Source: Anaerovorax sp. IOR16
GTDB lineage: Bacteria; Bacillota; Clostridia; Peptostreptococcales; Anaerovoracaceae
DNA length: 64,000 bases
Direction: 5' to 3'
Assembly (NCBI RefSeq): GCF_017168145.1
Contig: NZ_JADQTL010000009.1
Location: 744,001 to 808,000, forward strand
The notes beneath the pieces were generated by a model that saw only the letters and a list, made by a program, of their open reading frames with translations, did no database searches and had not been told where the DNA came from. A program made the translations under genes and the position numbers. The stretch's first letter is position 1, and every line of letters starts with the position of its first letter. This document shows positions 56,889-64,000 of this stretch, in pieces.

Positions 56889-58353
56889 GATTCATTCGAA
56901 GGATAACGTAGCCGTAGCACTTACTTCTTTACAAAAGGGGGAAATGGTGCAGGTTGCAGGAAAAAATATTCATTTAATCGATGAAATTCCACAAGGCCAT
57001 AAATTTACTTTACAAACGATTTACCGTAACAGTGACATTATAAAATATGGTTATCCTGTGGGAGAACTTACTATCGATTTGCCGGAAGGCGCTTGGATAC
57101 ATACGCACAATTTAAAGACCAAATTGGAAGAAACAAAGGAATATAGCTATCATCCTCAAATATCCTCGGTTGATAATAGAAACACATTGTATTTTGAAGG
57201 ATATGAAAGAAAGGATGGAACGGTCGGGATTCGAAATGAAGTTTGGATTATACCTACAGTAGGGTGTGTGAATTCTGTTGCACAAAAACTTGCAAATGAT
57301 ACTGTATTTAAGGATATGGAAGGAATTGACGGAGTGGTTGCTTTTACGCATCCTTATGGCTGTTCACAAATGTCTGACGACCAAGAAAATACCAAAGAAA
57401 TTTTAGCGTCTTTAGCAAGACACCCTAATGCAGGTGCAGTTTTGATTTTAGGATTGGGGTGTGAGAATTGTAACATTGATAGCATAAAGCCTTTTTTAGG
57501 AGACTATGATAAAAATCGTATTGCTTTCTTAGAATGTCAAGGATGCGACGATGAAATACAAATTGGAAAAAAATATTTATCTAAATTAGTGGCATATGCA
57601 AGTTCATTTCAAAGAACCAAACAACCTGTTTCAAAACTAATCGTTGGTTTAAAATGTGGTGGATCTGATGGACTTTCTGGAATAACAGCAAATCCACTGA
57701 TTGGTTCTTTTTCTGATCGATGGATTGCGATGAGCGGATCCACGGTTTTGACAGAAATTCCCGAAATGTTTGGAGCGGAAACGATTTTGTTGAATCGATG
57801 TAAAAATACAAAAGTATTTGAGAATCTTCTTTCACTAATTCGTTCCTATAAAGAGTATTACGTACGTCATGGACAGGTTATTTATGAAAATCCTTCACCA
57901 GGAAACAAAGCCGGAGGGATATCAACATTAGAAGAAAAATCCCTTGGTTGTATTCAAAAGGGAGGCAGTACGCTTGTGTGTGATGTTTGCGATTATGGCA
58001 GTAGAATTAAGGAAAGAGGTCTTTCTATTTTATCCGCACCTGGAAATGACTTAGTATCTACAACAGCCTTAGCAGCAGCAGGTTCACAGTTGATTTTATT
58101 TTCGACAGGGCGTGGAACACCATTTGGAAGTCCGGTGCCGACCGTTAAAATTGCGACCAATAATCAGTTGGCAGAACAAAAATCAGGATGGATTGACTTT
58201 AATGCAGGTGAATTAATTCATGGCAAAGCATTGAATCAAATTGCATCGGATTTTATAGACTTTGTAATTCAAATTGCATCTGGGAAATTAACCAAAGCAG
58301 AGAAAAATGGTTATAAAGATTTTGCAATTTTCAAAACGGGTGTCACGTTATGA
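56875..58353 (+). CDS. uxaA: D-altronate dehydratase
   Basis: Iron-dependent dehydratase that turns D-altronate into 2-keto-3-deoxygluconate. The 492 residues consist of an N-terminal SAF domain (about 1-85, 'DNVAVALTSLQKGE') and the catalytic UxaA part: 'GRNEVWIIPTVGCVN' region, 'THPYGCSQMSDDQ', 'LGLGCENCNID', 'LKCGGSDGLSGITANP' and 'FSTGRGTPFGSPVPTVKIAT'. The many Cys residues fit the metal sites. The start overlaps uxaB. Confidence 0.95.
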   Translation: MKAIRIHSKDNVAVALTSLQKGEMVQVAGKNIHLIDEIPQGHKFTLQTIYRNSDIIKYGYPVGELTIDLPEGAWIHTHNLKTKLEETKEYSYHPQISSVDNRNTLYFEGYERKDGTVGIRNEVWIIPTVGCVNSVAQKLANDTVFKDMEGIDGVVAFTHPYGCSQMSDDQENTKEILASLARHPNAGAVLILGLGCENCNIDSIKPFLGDYDKNRIAFLECQGCDDEIQIGKKYLSKLVAYASSFQRTKQPVSKLIVGLKCGGSDGLSGITANPLIGSFSDRWIAMSGSTVLTEIPEMFGAETILLNRCKNTKVFENLLSLIRSYKEYYVRHGQVIYENPSPGNKAGGISTLEEKSLGCIQKGGSTLVCDVCDYGSRIKERGLSILSAPGNDLVSTTALAAAGSQLILFSTGRGTPFGSPVPTVKIATNNQLAEQKSGWIDFNAGELIHGKALNQIASDFIDFVIQIASGKLTKAEKNGYKDFAIFKTGVTL

Positions 58354-58405
58354 TAACATTCTTGTTTTATATTAGGAATGGTTATGAAAGAGGGAGAGAA
58401 AGTCA

Positions 58406-59056
58406 ATGTTAAAATTACAAGAAAAGGTACAAGATCAGATTAGTACAATTGGTATTATACCTGTTATTAAATTGAAAAGAGTACAGGATGCGCTGCCATT
58501 GGCAAAGGCCCTTATAGCGGGCAATCTTCCCGCAGCAGAAGTTACTTTTCGTGCAAAAGATGCGGAATTGGTCATTCAGTATATGACAAGAAATTTTCCT
58601 GAAATGATAGTTGGTGCAGGAACAGTTCTTACATTGAATCAAGTAAAGCTCGCAGTTGATTCAGGAGCGGCTTTTATTGTGAGCCCAGGGTATGATGAAG
58701 AGATTGTTACTTATTGTGTTACAAATAATATTCCTGTTTTTCCGGGTTGTGTTACACCTACAGAGATACAATGTGCATTAAAGCATCAATTAAAAGTAAT
58801 AAAGTTTTTCCCGGCTTCACAGTATGGAGGCCTAAAAACCATTAATGCTTTAGCAGGTCCGTTTTCTGGAATACAGTTTATGCCAACTGGTGGAATTTCT
58901 CTAGATAATTTACAGGAATATGTTGCAAATAAGAATGTAGCGGCCTGTGGCGGATCTTATATGGTGAAAGAAAGCTTGATTGATAACAAGGATTGGATCG
59001 AGATTACAAATTTATGTACAAAATCAGTGGAAATTATAAAAAACGTTAGGGGGTAA
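58406..59056 (+). CDS. kdgA: 2-keto-3-deoxy-6-phosphogluconate aldolase
   Basis: Class I aldolase that splits KDPG to pyruvate and glyceraldehyde 3-phosphate. The 216 residues have the Glu in 'AAEVTFRAKDAE', 'VGAGTVLT', and the Schiff-base Lys in 'VIKFFPASQYGG', followed by 'FMPTGGIS' for phosphate. AGAGGGAGAG precedes the ATG. 5 bases before kdgK. Confidence 0.95.
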   Translation: MLKLQEKVQDQISTIGIIPVIKLKRVQDALPLAKALIAGNLPAAEVTFRAKDAELVIQYMTRNFPEMIVGAGTVLTLNQVKLAVDSGAAFIVSPGYDEEIVTYCVTNNIPVFPGCVTPTEIQCALKHQLKVIKFFPASQYGGLKTINALAGPFSGIQFMPTGGISLDNLQEYVANKNVAACGGSYMVKESLIDNKDWIEITNLCTKSVEIIKNVRG

Positions 59057-59061
59057 GAAAC

Positions 59062-60084
59062 GTGGCAGATATTATTACATTTGGAGAGATTATGCTTCGA
59101 CAGGCTTCTGATGGCTATTTACGATTTTTTCAGAATGATTCGTTACAAGCAACCTTTGGAGGTGGAGAAGCAAACGTTGCGGTATCTCTTGCAAACTATG
59201 GTGTAGATGTTGCATTTGTCAGTAAGTTGCCAGAAAACGATATTGGTCAAGCTGCAATTAACAGTCTTCGGTATTTTGGTGTAGATACAAGCTTAATTCA
59301 AAGAGGTGGAAAGAGAGTCGGCATTTATTATCTAGAAAAAGGGGCATCTCAGAGACCATCTAAAGTAATCTATGACAGAGCGTTTTCTTCGATTAGTATG
59401 GCTGAACCATCAGATTTTGACTGGGATAATATTTTTCATGGTGCAAAGTGGTTTCACTTTACGGGTATTACACCAGCATTAGGTAAGAGTATTGCTGAAA
59501 TTTGCAAAGAGGCATGCAAAAAGGCAAAGGAAAAAGGCATGGTTGTCAGTTGTGATTTGAATTATAGAAAAAACCTATGGTCAACGGTGGAAGCCGGAGA
59601 GACAATGGAAAAACTGATGGAATATGTGGATATTTGCATTGGAAATGAAGAAGATGCGGAGAAAGTTTTTGGCATACAGGAAACAAATACGGATGTTACA
59701 AAAGGAAAATTAAATCATGATGGATATAAAGAGGTAGCAAAAAAGTTATATGAACGTTTTCATTTTAAATACGTTGCGATAACATTACGTGCAAGTATTA
59801 CAGCAAATGATAACAACTGGGCCGCAATGCTTTATGATGGGATAGAATATCATTTCTCTAATCAATATGCAATTCATATTGTAGATCGAGTAGGTGGCGG
59901 TGATAGTTTTTGTGGCGGCTTAATTTATGGATTATTTTCTGGGATGAAATCAGAAGAAGCATTAGAATTTGCGGTTGCAGCATCCTGTCTTAAGCATACA
60001 GTAGAAGGTGATTTTAATCATGTTTCTGTAGAAGAAGTAAAGAATTTGATGAATGGAGATGGTACAGGAAGAGTGCAGCGATAA
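59062..60084 (+). CDS. kdgK: 2-keto-3-deoxygluconate kinase (PfkB family)
   Basis: Phosphorylates 2-keto-3-deoxygluconate to KDPG, where both branches meet. The 340 residues are a PfkB/ribokinase-type kinase: 'ATFGGGEANVAVSLANYG' near the N-terminus and the anion-hole motif 'DRVGGGDSFCGGLIYGLFSG' near residue 275, in which GGGD stands for the usual GAGD. GTG start with TTAGGGGG 6 bases upstream. Last gene of the operon. Confidence 0.93.
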   Translation: MADIITFGEIMLRQASDGYLRFFQNDSLQATFGGGEANVAVSLANYGVDVAFVSKLPENDIGQAAINSLRYFGVDTSLIQRGGKRVGIYYLEKGASQRPSKVIYDRAFSSISMAEPSDFDWDNIFHGAKWFHFTGITPALGKSIAEICKEACKKAKEKGMVVSCDLNYRKNLWSTVEAGETMEKLMEYVDICIGNEEDAEKVFGIQETNTDVTKGKLNHDGYKEVAKKLYERFHFKYVAITLRASITANDNNWAAMLYDGIEYHFSNQYAIHIVDRVGGGDSFCGGLIYGLFSGMKSEEALEFAVAASCLKHTVEGDFNHVSVEEVKNLMNGDGTGRVQR

Positions 60085-60154
60085 CAGAAATCTTTTCTAT
60101 ATTGATAACAACTTGGCAAGCAAACCACCACTCAATGTTTTTGCCAAGAGAGAT

Positions 60155-60179
60155 AGCAGCAAACAATTAGTTTGCTGCT
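60155..60179. repeat. Left copy of a 25-bp palindromic hairpin flanking the IS1182-like element
   Basis: AGCAGCAAAC-AATTA-GTTTGCTGCT, identical to 61768-61792. It directly abuts the left end of the element. Probably the hexuronate operon's own terminator stem, duplicated on insertion; this copy has lost the T tract. Confidence 0.8.
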
Positions 60180-60192
60180 CAGACTGTAGACA

Positions 60193-60241
60193 AAATACCT
60201 TGCTAAATTTATATTCTTATAATTTCTGCAAGGTATTTTCT
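60193..60241. terminator. Terminator inside the IS left end
   Basis: AAATACCTTGC pairs with GCAAGGTATTT (11 bp) across a 24-base loop; T-rich on the plus strand, A-rich before it, so it can work on both strands. Confidence 0.75.
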
Positions 60242-60288
60242 ATTTTTTCTATAAAGCTTTTAAAAAAAGAAAAAATAAAAGGATATCT

Positions 60289-61652
60289 CTATGCCATTTG
60301 ATTCCTTCTTTCAGATTTATGAATCCATGTTGCTAGTTTTTTTAGATTCATGGACGCAAAAAGAAGATTCAGTTCCATTTCTATCTTCTGAATCCCTCGA
60401 TATTGTGTATAACGCATATTATGTTTTTCTTTTGCATCTGCAAAGACTCGCTCAATGGTTTGACTCCGTAGTTTGTAAAGATCTCGATACTTTGGAGTAT
60501 GACGAATGTCCTCACATTGCTCTATGTAGTTTTCCCATATATGACGTGTGACTACTTTTACATGGTCCTTACTTGCTGTGCATTCTGATAAGGAAGGGCA
60601 ACTCTTGCAAATTTCTCCTTTACTCTTATATTCCCGATACCCTTCTCTATTTGTTGTAGTATAGTTTAACACTTGGTTTTCTGGGCATACAAAGCAATCA
60701 TAGTATTCATCATAAGCATATTCGTGTTTTTTAAAATAACCATTTTTTGTCATAGGTCGTTTGTATGGTAGGATAGGAATTCGTTTATCTTTGAGTATTT
60801 CTCTAGCAATTGCAGGTGTTTTATATCCGGAATCCATTACAATATTTTTTACACCTTTATATCTTTTTACTTTTTCATAAATCTTTGGGAATGCAACTGA
60901 GTCATGTACATTTCCTGGATTTGTATGAAAAGCAAGTATGTAATTGTTTCGATCGCAAGCTACATTTGCAGCATAAGCAAATACTACCTTATGCTTTCCT
61001 TTATGAAATACACCGCAATCCGGATCTACGGTACTTTTCTTGATTACTTTTGTCTTTTCTTTGGCTTCCGTTTTTTTTTACAAGCTTGTTTTCCTCGTTC
61101 AATGCGATCTTCGTTAATTTCTTTCATTAGTTCTTTTTCATAGTATTTAACGGATTCCAAAACGGTTTCTTTTTCACTGTTATGGTTATTTGCACTTGCT
61201 TTAATATGTGTACCGTCAATGAAAATGCTTTCTGAATTAATGAATTCATATTCCATAATTTCAGCAATGACTCTTTGAAAGATTTGTTCGAATAAGTCAG
61301 TATTTTGAAACCGACGAGAGTAGTTTTTACCAAAGGTAGAAAAGTGAGGAATTTCTTCCTCTAAACTATAACCAAGATACCATCGATAAGCTACATTCGT
61401 TTGAATTTCTTTAATGGTCTGCCTCATGGATCGAATACCAAAGGTATATTGAATGAGGGTAATTTTAATTAAGACGACAGGGTCGATGCTTTCTTTTCCC
61501 ACATCAGAATACAAATCTTTTACAAGGTCATAAATGAAAGAGAGATTAATCGCAGTATCTATCTTACGAATAATATGATCTTGTGGAACAAGAGAATTCA
61601 AGGTTACCATTTGAAATTGATCACGACCTAATAAATCTTTCTTACCCATCAT
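60289..61652 (-). pseudogene. IS1182-family transposase split by a frameshift at an A9 run
   Basis: The N-terminal frame (61652-61044, 202 codons) has the IS1182 opening 'DQFQMVTLNSLVPQDHIIRK' and 'DGTHIKASAN' (catalytic Asp). It ends after 'KQACKKKRKPKKRQ'. The C-terminal frame continues from the A9 run (bases 61071-61079 read on the minus strand) with 'TVDPDCG', 'VMDSGYKTPAIAREIL', zinc-type Cys residues ('CPENQVLNY', 'CKSCPSLSEC') and 'RSQTIERVFADAKEKHNMRY' (catalytic Glu). A -1 shift at the A run joins the two with no loss. It may be a decayed gene or one that uses -1 frameshifting or polymerase slippage. Confidence 0.85.
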
Positions 61653-61767
61653 AAAGCAAATACCTCCATGTATTTATACATATATTTTACCATAAATACA
61701 ATAAAATGTATTACATTATGTAAAAAAAACTGTAGGCAAAGATAGAGATATCCTTGTCTACAGTCTG

Positions 61768-61792
61768 AGCAGCAAACAATTAGTTTGCTGCT
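61768..61792. terminator. Right copy of the 25-bp hairpin, with T tract: native hexuronate operon terminator
   Basis: Perfect 10-bp stem with AATTA loop, followed by GTTTTTCTATTTTT. Same sequence as 60155-60179. The T tract shows this is the complete terminator, so the element entered directly next to it. Confidence 0.8.
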
Positions 61793-61834
61793 GTTTTTCT
61801 ATTTTTAAGAAGCTTTTAATTTTATTTTAGGTAA

Positions 61835-61948
61835 ATGCCTTTATATGACGGTATGGAGGGTAAAGATTTAACAACTTTTCATATCCAAACAATGATTCAA
61901 TATAGTATAATGGGAAAAGAAGGTAAAATTAGATTGGAAGATGTTTAA
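61835..61948 (+). CDS. Possible 37-residue protein or gene fragment
   Basis: An ATG frame beginning MPLYDGMEGKD and ending GKIRLEDV. The text is protein-like (no low complexity), but only a weak TTTAGG lies upstream. It could be a small protein or the remnant of a longer gene. The rest of the 240 bases between the hairpin and the next gene is AT-rich with no other gene. Confidence 0.3.
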   Translation: MPLYDGMEGKDLTTFHIQTMIQYSIMGKEGKIRLEDV

Positions 61949-62034
61949 TTTTGCTTTGAAAAAAGTGTTTGATGCAAACGGTAGACGAAAAGAATAAACT
62001 TTTACATTAATATAATTTAACAAAGAGGTGTATT

Positions 62035-62394
62035 ATGAATCATTACTTATGGCTTGATGATTATTGTCAATCTTTTAAAGGAGCATTAAAAGAATTTAAA
62101 GAAGAATGGCAAGCAACGAGATATTTAATTGGCGGAAAGATGTTTGCATTGCAAGGTGCAGATAATACAGGAAGACTCGTTATTACACTAAAGTTAAATC
62201 CTGCTAATGGTAGCTTGCTCCGTCAACAATTTGAGGATATAATTCCCGGATATTATATGAATAAAGAGCATTGGAACTCGGTGTATCTTGATGGTGCAGT
62301 TCCAGATGAAGTTCTAAAGGATATGATTAATGAATCATATACCACGGTATTAAATGCTTTACCGAAAAAAATACGTACTGAAATAATAAAATAG
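62035..62394 (+). CDS. MmcQ/YjbR family protein
   Basis: A 119-residue protein of the YjbR/MmcQ family, a small fold similar to the CyaY/DNA-binding type, of unknown role. Seen: 'YLIGGKMFALQGADNTGRLV', 'ITLKLNPANGSLLRQQF', 'IPGYYMNKEHWNSVYLDGAV' and 'DEVLKDMINESYTTVLNALP'; the 'xMNKxHWNSVxLDG' core is the family's hallmark. AAAGAGGTG precedes the ATG. Monocistronic, with a terminator. Confidence 0.9.
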   Translation: MNHYLWLDDYCQSFKGALKEFKEEWQATRYLIGGKMFALQGADNTGRLVITLKLNPANGSLLRQQFEDIIPGYYMNKEHWNSVYLDGAVPDEVLKDMINESYTTVLNALPKKIRTEIIK

Positions 62395-62413
62395 AGTTGA
62401 ATACAAGTATCGT

Positions 62414-62454
62414 AAAACCTCCGCTTGTTCTTCATGAGTACGTGGAGTTTTTTC
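62414..62454 (+). terminator. Rho-independent terminator after the YjbR-type gene
   Basis: AAAACCTCCGC pairs with GTGGAGTTTTT across about 17 bases, ending in a T run. Confidence 0.7.
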
Positions 62455-62500
62455 TAATTTTGCTATGAAATAGTCTAAAAAGTATAATGAGGTTTCACAA

Positions 62501-63760
62501 ATGGATAAAATAAGGATAAATCTAAAAGATTTTTTGTTGTGTATTTCGGATGCACAAGATCTTATGTCGCCAAAGCTTTCAAAACACCATCAGCAGGTTG
62601 CTTATCTTTCATTTCGTTTGGCAGAAAAGATTAATCTTCCAATTGAACAGCAGAAAAATATCATTCTAGCAGCGTTGGTGCATGATATTGGTGCGCTTTC
62701 TATGAAAGAAAGATTGGAAATTATTGAAACAGAGACAATACATGTGAACAAGCATGCAGTCATAGGTGCGAAGCTTTTAGAAGAATTTAAACCGTTGGAA
62801 GAACCAGCACGGATTATTAAGTTTCATCATAAGTCGTGGGATAATGGGGCAGGTCGTAATTATAAAGGAGAAAAGGTGCCTTTAGAAAGCCATATTATAC
62901 ACTTAGCAGATCGAACCTGTACCTTATTTAATACTGAGAGCAATGTCATATCGTTGCTTCCAAGAATCATTCAAAAAATCAGTAAACAAGCTAATACAGC
63001 TTTTGAACCAGAATTAGTGGATGCTTTGATTGAATTAAGTAAATATGAATACATATGGCTTGACTTAATGTCGCCGACGCCAATTGCAATGATTAATGAC
63101 ATCGGATTGTTTAATACACTTGTTTTAGAAATTGATGATATTATCGATCTTTCTTATATTTTTTCCCAGATTATTGATTTTCGAAGTCAATTTACCGCAC
63201 GACATTCAGCAGGTGTAGCCAAAACGGCTGAACAGCTTGCAAAACTAATCGGATTTTCTTCCTACGAGTGCAAAATGATGCTTATAGCCGGATACTTGCA
63301 TGATTTAGGTAAGATTGCAATTAATAATGACATCTTAGAAAAAAAAGGAATGCTTGATGAATATGAGTTTAATGAAATTCGTATGCATACATATCATACC
63401 TATCGTTTGCTTGAAAGGATTCCTCAATTTAATGTAGTCAATAAATGGGCATCGTATCATCATGAAACCTTAAGCGGAACCGGTTATCCGTTCCACATTC
63501 AAGGGGACAACCTGCCTTTAGGATCCAGAGTGATGGCTGTTGCTGATGTATTTACCGCTATAAAAGAAGATCGACCATATCGGTTAGGTATGAAAGATGA
63601 AGATGCAATGCAAGTATTAAAAGATATGGTTTTAAGTGGTGCACTTGATAAAAATATTGTAAAAGTATTAATTGATCATTATCATGAGATTAATCAGATA
63701 CGTGAACGTTTTCAGCTAGCTGCTGCTGAACGGTATAATAATTTTTTATCCTTTTTTTAA
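62501..63760 (+). CDS. Double-HD protein with C-terminal HD-GYP domain
   Basis: A 419-residue cytosolic protein with two HD phosphohydrolase domains. The first (about 25-190) has His30 'KHHQQVAYLSFRLAEKI', His61-Asp62 ('LVHDIG') and 'KFHHKSW'. The second (about 220-405) is HD-GYP: 'ARHSAGVAKTAEQLAKLIG', His267-Asp268 ('LHDLGK'), 'SYHHETLSGTGYP' (GYP 328-330) and 'LPLGSRVMAVADVFTAIKED'. HD-GYP domains hydrolyse cyclic di-GMP or related dinucleotides; all motifs here are intact. No sensor or transmembrane part. The start context is weak; ATG at 62501 with TGAGG nearby. Confidence 0.9.
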   Translation: MDKIRINLKDFLLCISDAQDLMSPKLSKHHQQVAYLSFRLAEKINLPIEQQKNIILAALVHDIGALSMKERLEIIETETIHVNKHAVIGAKLLEEFKPLEEPARIIKFHHKSWDNGAGRNYKGEKVPLESHIIHLADRTCTLFNTESNVISLLPRIIQKISKQANTAFEPELVDALIELSKYEYIWLDLMSPTPIAMINDIGLFNTLVLEIDDIIDLSYIFSQIIDFRSQFTARHSAGVAKTAEQLAKLIGFSSYECKMMLIAGYLHDLGKIAINNDILEKKGMLDEYEFNEIRMHTYHTYRLLERIPQFNVVNKWASYHHETLSGTGYPFHIQGDNLPLGSRVMAVADVFTAIKEDRPYRLGMKDEDAMQVLKDMVLSGALDKNIVKVLIDHYHEINQIRERFQLAAAERYNNFLSFF

Positions 63761-63778
63761 ATGATAAATCGCTCTTAG

Positions 63779-64000
63779 TTATTTATCTTCGGATTGCCCT
63801 CGGACTTCATCTTTTAAATTCTGCATAGCAAGGCGAATTAAAGAGAATATAGTTTTTCGAATGAACCATCTTGTTTCGTCATCAATGTTCTTAATGGCAG
63901 CGAGTGAAGTCACAGCCTTTTGCTGCCAGTTATCGGTTAAGTCATAATAGGTCTTGGCTTCCGTTGCTTTTACGACTTGATAGAGGGATTCGATAAACAT
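63779..64000 (-). CDS. Unidentified protein, C-terminal part at the window edge
   Basis: A frame of 73 codons that reaches the end of the window. The last three bases are an ATG on the minus strand, so it may start exactly there or extend outside. The text is helical and soluble ('ETRWFIRKTIFSLIRLAMQN'). No family recognised. Convergent with the HD-GYP gene with 18 bases between stops. Confidence 0.55.
   Translation of the reverse strand: MFIESLYQVVKATEAKTYYDLTDNWQQKAVTSLAAIKNIDDETRWFIRKTIFSLIRLAMQNLKDEVRGQSEDK

Larger units (their letters stand above)
60180..61767 (-). mobile_element. IS1182-like insertion sequence
   Basis: 1588 bp bounded by the perfect 14-bp inverted repeat CAGACTGTAGACAA / TTGTCTACAGTCTG. 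It is flanked on both sides by the same 25-bp palindrome. It contains one transposase gene in two frames on the minus strand and, at its left end, an internal terminator (60193-60241) that ends both the transposase and any read-through from kdgK. Confidence 0.85.

Noticed and set aside
60112-60148. CTTGGCAA/TTGCCAAG inverted repeat as terminator of kdgK
   Set aside because: The loop is 21 bases and no T tract follows; the 25-bp hairpin is the better candidate.

Overview
The window looks like chromosome of a low-GC, endospore-forming anaerobe of the class Clostridia. The reasons are GerA/GerC-type germinant receptor genes, a SpoIID-type lytic transglycosylase, an IspH-ribosomal protein S1 fusion (a clostridial arrangement), AGGAGG-type ribosome binding sites, frequent TTG/GTG starts, and the conserved block ruvC-ruvA-ruvB-spoIID-queA-tgt. 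No tRNA, rRNA or CRISPR array was seen.

Layout. 1-2.2 kb: germinant receptor genes on the minus strand. 2.4-9.5 kb: SPOR-domain protein, rarA, ispH-S1, aroK, a TauE-type permease and a secreted protein. 9.5-11.7 kb: recN and argR on the minus strand. 11.9-20 kb: Holliday-junction genes, queuosine genes, metA (with Glu111, so probably an acetyltransferase) and an rlmD-type rRNA methyltransferase. 19.96-31.22 kb: an 11.3-kb defence island in the 3' end of rlmD, bounded by a perfect 25-bp direct repeat. It holds a broken OLD-type ATPase/TOPRIM gene, a second decayed gene, a 2066-residue nuclease-STAND ATPase (Avs-like) overlapping a small partner gene, and a 487-residue protein with two RX4H (HEPN) motifs. 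No integrase was found in it. 31.3-44.6 kb: a QueG-like iron-sulphur protein, a two-component locus whose kinase is split by an IS256-family element, an AIM24-family protein, two lipoproteins, a methyltransferase, a PLD-type protein and a second, apparently identical IS copy. 44.6-60.1 kb: a GntR regulator divergent from a long hexuronate operon. 60.2-61.8 kb: an IS1182-like element with a split transposase, placed exactly at the operon's terminator hairpin. 62-64 kb: a YjbR/MmcQ-type protein, an HD-GYP protein and a partial gene.

How the genes work together. The hexuronate operon encodes both branches of the Ashwell pathway. UxaC isomerises glucuronate or galacturonate; UxuB and UxuA, or UxaB and UxaA, lead to 2-keto-3-deoxygluconate; KdgK and KdgA finish to pyruvate and glyceraldehyde 3-phosphate. 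Uptake is probably by an ABC transporter of the polar-amino-acid type whose three genes are spread through the operon. Two bicupin paralogues and two TIM-barrel epimerase paralogues in the operon have no assigned step.

The strongest candidates for undescribed biology are the nuclease-STAND protein with its overlapping 207-residue partner, and the stand-alone double-HEPN protein beside it. Function assignments come from motifs and family knowledge read by eye; no database search was run.
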